Part shown: piece by piece, positions 1 through 4,607 of the stretch | Layout of the letters: each line of letters begins with the position of its first letter | Position numbering within the stretch: the stretch's first letter is position 1 | DNA from: Planctomycetota bacterium | GTDB lineage: Bacteria > Planctomycetota > PUPC01 > JACPCR01 | Length of the DNA: 6,491 bases | Reading direction: 5' to 3' | Assembly (NCBI GenBank): GCA_030740295.1 | Contig: JASLXP010000755.1 | Location: 1 to 6,491, forward strand | The notes under the pieces: model-generated | The model's database searches: none | The model's input: only the letters and a program-made list of their open reading frames with translations | Told to the model about the DNA's origin: nothing | Translations under genes and position numbers: made by a program

Positions 1-10
1 AACACATCCC

Positions 11-91
11 ATGAAAGTAAGATCGCCCGAACTGGTTCTCAGTCTGCTCTTGCCCTGTTTGGCAGCAACAAAATTCTCTTTCGCCGAAGCG
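11..91 (+). other. Sec signal peptide of the glycoside-hydrolase-like protein
   Basis: Residues 1-27 have a short charged start (MKVR), a leucine-rich hydrophobic core (LVLSLLLPCLAA) and a small-residue cleavage site AEA before PTL, which predicts cut 27/28 by signal peptidase I. A cysteine lies in the core (LLPC, residue 16), but proline at the -1 position does not fit a normal lipobox, so a lipoprotein is less likely. There is no twin arginine. Mature protein should be periplasmic or extracellular. Confidence 0.8.
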
Positions 92-3000
92 CCCACGCTG
101 CTTGAAGGCAATTTCATCAGCAATCCGAGTTTTGAGCTGGATCGCCATCACAATGGAGCGGAGGGGCATGCGATTGCTTTTATGGGCGACTGGTCATTCA
201 ACTGTTCTGACCTCAAGCCGGACTACTGCAAACCATCGGGCTCGTGGGTCTATGCGGATGGCGTGGCGCATTCGGGGCGGCGGAGTCTGCTGTTCAAGGG
301 CAACGGCTCGATCACTCGCGGGGCGGTCAAGGTCGCCACCAAGGGCAAGCATGCCGGGGGTGATTCGCGGTGGGGGAATCCTGCTGCGGGCGCGGCGAAG
401 TTTGAACCTGCGGTGCGGCTGGCGAGCACGGTGCGAGGCTCAGTGTGGTACAAGAGCAATTCTCTCGGCGGAGAGAAACGGGTCGTGCTTTCCATCAAAT
501 CATGCAACGTGAGCAAGACCGGTTTTGCGGACAAGAACACCGGCGACGGGTGGGCGCGGTTGGACGTTGTGCTGACCAAGAAAGAAATCGAAGAGGCGTT
601 CGCAGGGGGTAAAGCCAAGGGCGTCCAGATGGGGCAGGTCGTGTCAGTCAAAGTTGAGGGCGGCGCCGAGGTCTATGTCGATGACCTCAGCATGTCCGAA
701 GAATTGTCGAACCCGTCGCTGGCCGCGAACGCAGGCTTTGAAGATACCGAGAAGGACGGCTACCCGAAAGACTGGAGCCAGCCGCAGAAGTATCGATTTT
801 ACACGCAGCAGTATTACAAGTGGACGAGTTGGAATCATTTCTTCGGCGCGATTCGCGGCAAGGTCAGCACGACCGACTTCGTGGCTCACAGCGGACGGCG
901 TTCGCTGCTCATGCAGGTCTATCCCGGCGACGAGATGCTTGTCGAAGGCGACCTGGTCACGCTGAATCAGACGAAACCGGGCATCGTTGAAGTGGGAGCT
1001 TTCGTGCGCATCGATCGCATCAAGTGGATCGACATCCGGGCGGCCGACCAGGACGGCAACGAGATTCTGTGCGTCGATGCTTTCAATGGCGGCTGGCCGA
1101 TCCCGAAAGACGATGGACAGATCTATCCCAGCAATTCGCCCGAATGGCTCTACGTGCGAAAACCTTTCCTGACGGCAAAGCCGCTCAAAGGCATCCGCCC
1201 CAGGCTTTGCGCCCGCGGCTTTAATGGCGACACCCGGGACGACGGCGGCACTCGCCCGAACGTCAACCAGGTGGGACTGGTGTGGTGGGACGACGTGCAG
1301 GTAAGCGAGATCACGGCGACGGCCGATGAACTGAAGAAGCGCCGCGTAAAAACGCCGCGCAAAAAGAATCCGTCTCCCAACGCGGTCATGGTGAAATCTC
1401 TCAATCTCGGCGACCGCATGTTTGGCGAAAACACGGCGACACTGGTGCTGCATAACCCGACACGAAAGAGCTCCGAGGCGAGGGTGACTCTCACAGTCCA
1501 GGGCAGCGAGTCCGCGCCTTCGACCGCAACCGCTACTGTCCCGGCGAATGGCGTAGAGACGGTCAAGCTGCCGTATGTTTTCGGCAGGGGGGAGCTCAAA
1601 GGCAGTTGGCGGGAGCAGGGCGGACTGAAAGTCGAACTGACTGTGGGCAACAAGACGCGCACGGAGACCTTCGCCTACAACACGTGGCCGGTCGTCGTCG
1701 ATGTGGATATGACGCGTCACTACGCCACTGCCAAAGAAAATCCGCAGCAAGTTTCGATGACCTTCGGCGTCGCCGAAGCCACCATGAGCAAGACCAAGTC
1801 GCTGAAGATTGAGATTCGACGCAAGAAGGACGACAAGAAAGTCGACACCGTTCGCATCAAAGACCTGGCAAAAGCGATGAGCGATACGCGGGCGCAACTG
1901 GCAGAGCTCAGCAAACCACAGTTCGTCACCCCCACTCCGACGGTCAACGCCGACCGTGCCAATCTCCTCGCCATCAATCTAGACCTGCGCAAAGTGAAGC
2001 TGCGGCCGTTCGACGAGCCCGTGCGGGATCATTACCTCTACATTGCCGGACTCGATGCGAAGGGCAAGCAACTGTTCGCTGATAAGAGCCAGCCTTTCGG
2101 GCGCGTCCATCCGAATACCGAAGTGCTGCCCAGAATCACCAGCACGAAGGTGCGCAAAGATGGCGCGGTGCTCATCAATGATAAGCCCGTGTTCCTGATG
2201 GCCGGCAATGGCTACATCACTGGCCGATTTACTCCGCCCTATAGACCGGGTAAGGGTGGAATCTCTCCGGAGATGAACAAGACGATGGGCGCCAACTGCA
2301 TCCGCTGGGTCGAGAAGGTCGACACCGCCGCCAAGAACTGGAAGGCGAATCTCTATTCACTCGAAACGATGGTGAACAAAGGTCACGTCACTGACGGTTC
2401 GCTGGCTTCAATGAAGGCGCAAATCCCGCAGTGGAAGAAAGAGGGCAAGCTCGACGGCGTCGTTTCGCTTTCGCCGTTTTACGAACATTCGATTCGGTTC
2501 AACGGAAAGCCGATGGTCGCAGCGGAGAAGGCGCGGCACGCACAGTTCACAAAGCTCTCAAACACCCTCGCCAATCGCATCAGTAACTTCGGGGCCGGCG
2601 GCGCACACACCATCTACACCGTCGATTTGGCCTTCGGCGTCTGGGACAGCTTTGGATTGGAGATCGAGCCGTTCGGCCCGCCGCGAGGCGGATACGAACT
2701 CGCACCCATCCTGCGCAAAGGCGGCGTCGCATGGTTTCATCTGCCGCAAACCTACAACAACACGCCGTACGAATTCTTCAAGTTCGATCAATACGCGGCC
2801 ATCCTTCAGGGCTGCCGCGGGCTCAGCACGATTCACGGCCTGGGCGACCCGTCATTCCTTCGCGGCATCACCGGCGAAATCCGCCACCTGAGCCCGGCAA
2901 TCTTTTCTGCCGACCATGGGGACAATCGAACCAGCGCATCAACGGACATCTGGTGGATGCAGCGCAAGGTCGGCAAGATCACCACCATTATCGCCCTGAA

Positions 3001-3886
3001 CAAGCCCGCCGTTGAATTGGGCAAGTGGATATGGCGCGACGATCCCGATGCCCCGGATGGCCGTTCGCATACGGGAATCAGCGAATTCACCCCGAGACCG
3101 TCGCCCGACGGCCTGCGGTTACATGGCTTCCGTGAAACCAGGCCGGTCATCATCGAAGCTGGCGACAAGCTCATCCAACACGTCAGGCTCGACACCAAGT
3201 CAAAACCCTCTGCCATCGCCTGGGGTGTGCGCGGTGACGCGAAGTGGGATTTCAACGCCCACTACGGCAAAGCCTTCGACTTCAAGAAATGGCGCGACGA
3301 TTTCGTCAATTACTGGCTGGCCGGTGAACTCCTCGCCGGCACCTGGCAGGTCGGCTGGGCCTACAACGATGCCACAAAAAACGCCTTCGCCGATCTTGTC
3401 CTTCCTCAAAGCTCTTTCAAAGTTGACGGCAAGCTGCCCGCCCCGGGCAAATGGACAAAGCTGGAAATGGATGCCGCTAAGATTGGCCTCGTGGGTAAAC
3501 AGATCGACGGTTTCTTCTTCATCTCCAAAGACGGCGAAGCTCAATGGTCCCACAGCGCAGTGGCCCGCGGCGACAAAGAAATCGCCCTCTGCGGCAAGAC
3601 CCTCGGCCCGAGCCCCGAGGAACTCGCTGCCGTCCGTTTTGAAGTGCCCTGGGCCAAGAACCGCACGAAGGTAAAAGTGCTCTTCGAGGAGCGCGAACTA
3701 AAAGTCGAGGACGGCGCCTTCGTCGACAACTTCACAGGCGAAGATTTCTGGCTGACCGTCCGCGGCGGCGCCACCGGCGACGCCGTCGGCTGGCACAAAC
3801 CAGGCGCAGAACTCAAAGGCCAAACCCTCGGCTACGTCACCCCCAGCGGCCCAGCCGCTGTGCATGTCTATGAGATTGAGCAGTAG
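11..3886 (+). CDS. Secreted multi-domain glycoside-hydrolase-like protein with tandem N-terminal CBM-like modules
   Basis: This is a 1291-residue exported protein, probably a glycan-binding or glycan-degrading enzyme of a saprophytic bacterium. Visible layout: signal peptide (1-27); two CBM4/9-like jelly rolls (about 34-232 and 236-435); beta-sandwich stretches (about 455-560 and 560-705); a clan GH-A-like barrel (about 706-1000) opening with VLINDKPVFLMAGNGY, as in GH2 and related families, and including LEIEPFG, WFHLPQTYNNTPYEFFKFDQ and GCRGLSTI; a beta domain (about 1047-1185, KLIQHVRLDT...KWTKLEMDAAKIGLVGKQIDG); and a C-terminal beta domain (about 1215-1291) ending in VHVYEIE. No Asn/Asp-Glu-Pro acid/base motif was found, so activity is uncertain. 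The ATG is favoured because a signal peptide follows at once; only 10 bases precede it and they show no Shine-Dalgarno sequence. Codon use drifts from GCG-rich to GCC-rich along the gene. That it is a real, intact gene is near certain; the family assignment is from memory of related proteins and is moderate. Confidence 0.9.
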   Translation: MKVRSPELVLSLLLPCLAATKFSFAEAPTLLEGNFISNPSFELDRHHNGAEGHAIAFMGDWSFNCSDLKPDYCKPSGSWVYADGVAHSGRRSLLFKGNGSITRGAVKVATKGKHAGGDSRWGNPAAGAAKFEPAVRLASTVRGSVWYKSNSLGGEKRVVLSIKSCNVSKTGFADKNTGDGWARLDVVLTKKEIEEAFAGGKAKGVQMGQVVSVKVEGGAEVYVDDLSMSEELSNPSLAANAGFEDTEKDGYPKDWSQPQKYRFYTQQYYKWTSWNHFFGAIRGKVSTTDFVAHSGRRSLLMQVYPGDEMLVEGDLVTLNQTKPGIVEVGAFVRIDRIKWIDIRAADQDGNEILCVDAFNGGWPIPKDDGQIYPSNSPEWLYVRKPFLTAKPLKGIRPRLCARGFNGDTRDDGGTRPNVNQVGLVWWDDVQVSEITATADELKKRRVKTPRKKNPSPNAVMVKSLNLGDRMFGENTATLVLHNPTRKSSEARVTLTVQGSESAPSTATATVPANGVETVKLPYVFGRGELKGSWREQGGLKVELTVGNKTRTETFAYNTWPVVVDVDMTRHYATAKENPQQVSMTFGVAEATMSKTKSLKIEIRRKKDDKKVDTVRIKDLAKAMSDTRAQLAELSKPQFVTPTPTVNADRANLLAINLDLRKVKLRPFDEPVRDHYLYIAGLDAKGKQLFADKSQPFGRVHPNTEVLPRITSTKVRKDGAVLINDKPVFLMAGNGYITGRFTPPYRPGKGGISPEMNKTMGANCIRWVEKVDTAAKNWKANLYSLETMVNKGHVTDGSLASMKAQIPQWKKEGKLDGVVSLSPFYEHSIRFNGKPMVAAEKARHAQFTKLSNTLANRISNFGAGGAHTIYTVDLAFGVWDSFGLEIEPFGPPRGGYELAPILRKGGVAWFHLPQTYNNTPYEFFKFDQYAAILQGCRGLSTIHGLGDPSFLRGITGEIRHLSPAIFSADHGDNRTSASTDIWWMQRKVGKITTIIALNKPAVELGKWIWRDDPDAPDGRSHTGISEFTPRPSPDGLRLHGFRETRPVIIEAGDKLIQHVRLDTKSKPSAIAWGVRGDAKWDFNAHYGKAFDFKKWRDDFVNYWLAGELLAGTWQVGWAYNDATKNAFADLVLPQSSFKVDGKLPAPGKWTKLEMDAAKIGLVGKQIDGFFFISKDGEAQWSHSAVARGDKEIALCGKTLGPSPEELAAVRFEVPWAKNRTKVKVLFEERELKVEDGAFVDNFTGEDFWLTVRGGATGDAVGWHKPGAELKGQTLGYVTPSGPAAVHVYEIEQ
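110..706 (+). other. First CBM4/9-like jelly-roll module
   Basis: Residues about 34-232 start with the strand NPSFE (38-42), typical of CBM4/9-like galactose-binding folds, have a Trp at 61, carry VAHSGRRSLL (85-94) and close with VYVDDLSMSE (221-230). Two cysteines at 65 and 73 are close enough to form a disulfide. In this fold the module usually binds polysaccharide or glycan ends. Ligand cannot be told from the sequence. The module is longer than the usual 130-150 residues, with an insert rich in Lys and Gly between 95 and 130. Confidence 0.6.
716..1315 (+). other. Second CBM4/9-like jelly-roll module
   Basis: Residues about 236-435 repeat the plan of the first module: NAGFE (240-244), Trp at 255, VAHSGRRSLL (291-300) and VWWDDVQVSE (424-433). 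An aromatic-rich stretch (YRFYTQQYYKWTSWNHFF, 261-278) could give stacking contacts to sugars; this is inference. The module is followed by a basic linker (KKRRVKTPRKK, 441-451). The two modules are clearly related, but distant at DNA level. Confidence 0.6.
2126..3010 (+). other. Clan GH-A-like TIM-barrel region, catalytic acid/base not identified
   Basis: Residues about 706-1000. The opening (ITSTKVRKDGAVLINDKPVFLMAGNGY) has the form seen at the first barrel strand of GH2, GH5 and GH42-type enzymes, followed by MNKTMGANCIRW as a second strand. The later stretch with LEIEPFGPP, GGVAWFHLPQTY, FDQYAAILQGCRGLSTIHG and LSPAIFS matches my memory of the last strands of such barrels, where a Gln/Trp-rich strand and a GA/GCRG turn are usual. 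Between about 820 and 870, where a DEP or NEP strand would be expected, none is seen. Candidate acids are Glu825, Glu884 and Glu886. It may be a pseudoenzyme or a new variant. Confidence 0.45.
3149..3883 (+). other. C-terminal beta domains (galactose-binding-like plus terminal VHVYEIE domain)
   Basis: Residues about 1047-1185 (GDKLIQHVRLDT, KWTKLEMDAAKIGLVGKQIDGFFF, EAQWSHSAVA) resemble the beta-sandwich accessory domain found behind barrels in planctomycete-type secreted proteins, where the motif is a ligand-facing 'KW-x-LE-x-xA-x-xGL-x-GK' strand pair. The terminal part (about 1215-1291) has KVKVLFEERELKVEDGAFVDNF and ends in AAVHVYEIE, the form of a glycosidase C-terminal beta domain. About 40 residues (WLTVRGGATGDAVGWHKPGA...) separate the two halves, where similar domains normally join directly. 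Comparison is from memory. Confidence 0.5.
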
Positions 3887-4028
3887 CAGAGCCTGCTCGT
3901 CGTGGCGTGGGCGTCTCGCCCGTGAGATGGTTGGCACGACTTCCACACGGTCGGGATTGGGGGCAGACCCATTTGTGGCCCATGCGCAGGTAGAGGGGCG
4001 TTACCTTCAGCGCAGCAGAGGCCGGCTA
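3887..4028. other. Convergent intergenic gap between two stop codons
   Basis: The 142-bp gap lies between the TAG of the forward gene and the TGA of the reverse gene. It holds one GC-rich palindrome close to the forward stop. No run of T follows it on the forward strand and no run of A precedes it, so neither gene has a canonical intrinsic terminator. The remaining 100 bp (3926-4028) shows no convincing ORF or RNA fold. No promoter is expected here because both genes end here. Confidence 0.8.
3906..3924. repeat. GC-rich palindrome, possible GRDARAT-type dispersed intergenic repeat
   Basis: An 8-bp stem CGTGGGCG / CGCCCGTG (two G-T wobbles) closes on the 3-base loop TCT, starting 20 bases after the forward stop. 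Read on the reverse strand, the surrounding bases translate in one frame as HGRDAHAT. I recall GRDARAT-like translations of abundant intergenic palindromes in Verrucomicrobia and related genomes; that link is from memory. It could also act as a weak bidirectional 3' end hairpin that protects mRNA, but lacks the U-tract needed for intrinsic termination. Confidence 0.45.
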
Positions 4029-4607
4029 TCAGTTCTGGGTGGGTGTGCCGCTTTCCTGATTGGTAATGAGTAATGATGGTGTGATCCGGAAGCCCTTGCT
4101 TTCAACCCGGTCCAGGTTGAAAGACAGTTCGCTGTCAGGTTGGTCGGCTTTTTTGCGTTCTTCCGGTTTGGAATCATCCTCCTCATCCGGTTCTTTGGCT
4201 TCGGTCGCTATTTCGGTATCGGGCACTGCTTCCTTCTCAGGCTCGGTGGCCCTTTCTGTTCCTCTCAGAGGCTTTGGCTGGAGGTCTTCGTCCGGGCCGA
4301 GTGCTCTTTCTTCTGCGAAGCCTGCCTCCTCAAACGTTGCAGTATTGCTCGCTTCGCTCTGATGCCGGGAGGGACGGAAGAGGATGAGTGCCTCCAACTG
4401 CGTTCGGCTGAACTGGACGCCCCTCAACTCCTCGACATTGCTTGTCTCCGTGCGGATGAGCTCACGTCGGCGATCCTGTGTGACGGGCGTTTCTGGTTGC
4501 TCGTCAGAAAGCTGTTCCGGCAAGCGCTCAGGGATTTGGGGGCGCGGCGCGGGCAGGATCTCCTCCGGCCGCTGTGGAGTATTATCCGACACAGGTTCCG
4601 GTCTCTG
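4029..4607 (-). other. Proline-rich stretch and charged C-terminal tail of unknown function
   Basis: Residues 629-820. The first part is proline-rich (PQRPEEILPAPRPQIPERLP), followed by a short possibly helical stretch (TSNVEELRGVQFSRTQLEALILF) that is the only hydrophobic patch, then more acidic and lysine-rich sequence, and a last 35 residues ending SLLITNQESGTPTQN. No anchor, sorting or barrel motif is recognised. The tail could be a secretion signal or a partner-binding segment; nothing in the sequence decides. Confidence 0.5.

Noticed and set aside
56..61. Lipobox in the signal peptide (LLPC)
   Set aside because: Proline directly before the cysteine does not fit signal peptidase II sites, and a better signal peptidase I site (AEA) follows.
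644..1897. 417-codon reverse frame inside the forward gene
   Set aside because: The translation is Arg/His/Val-rich without any recognisable fold. The forward frame has a signal peptide and two related modules across the same bases.
3906..3924. Intrinsic terminator for the forward gene
   Set aside because: The stem is present, but AGATGG follows instead of a T-run; two of eight pairs are wobbles. It is kept only as a palindrome.
3864..4073. Small forward frame across the intergenic gap
   Set aside because: It starts inside the end of the forward gene, covers the palindrome and runs into the reverse gene. No ribosome-binding site and no protein-like character.
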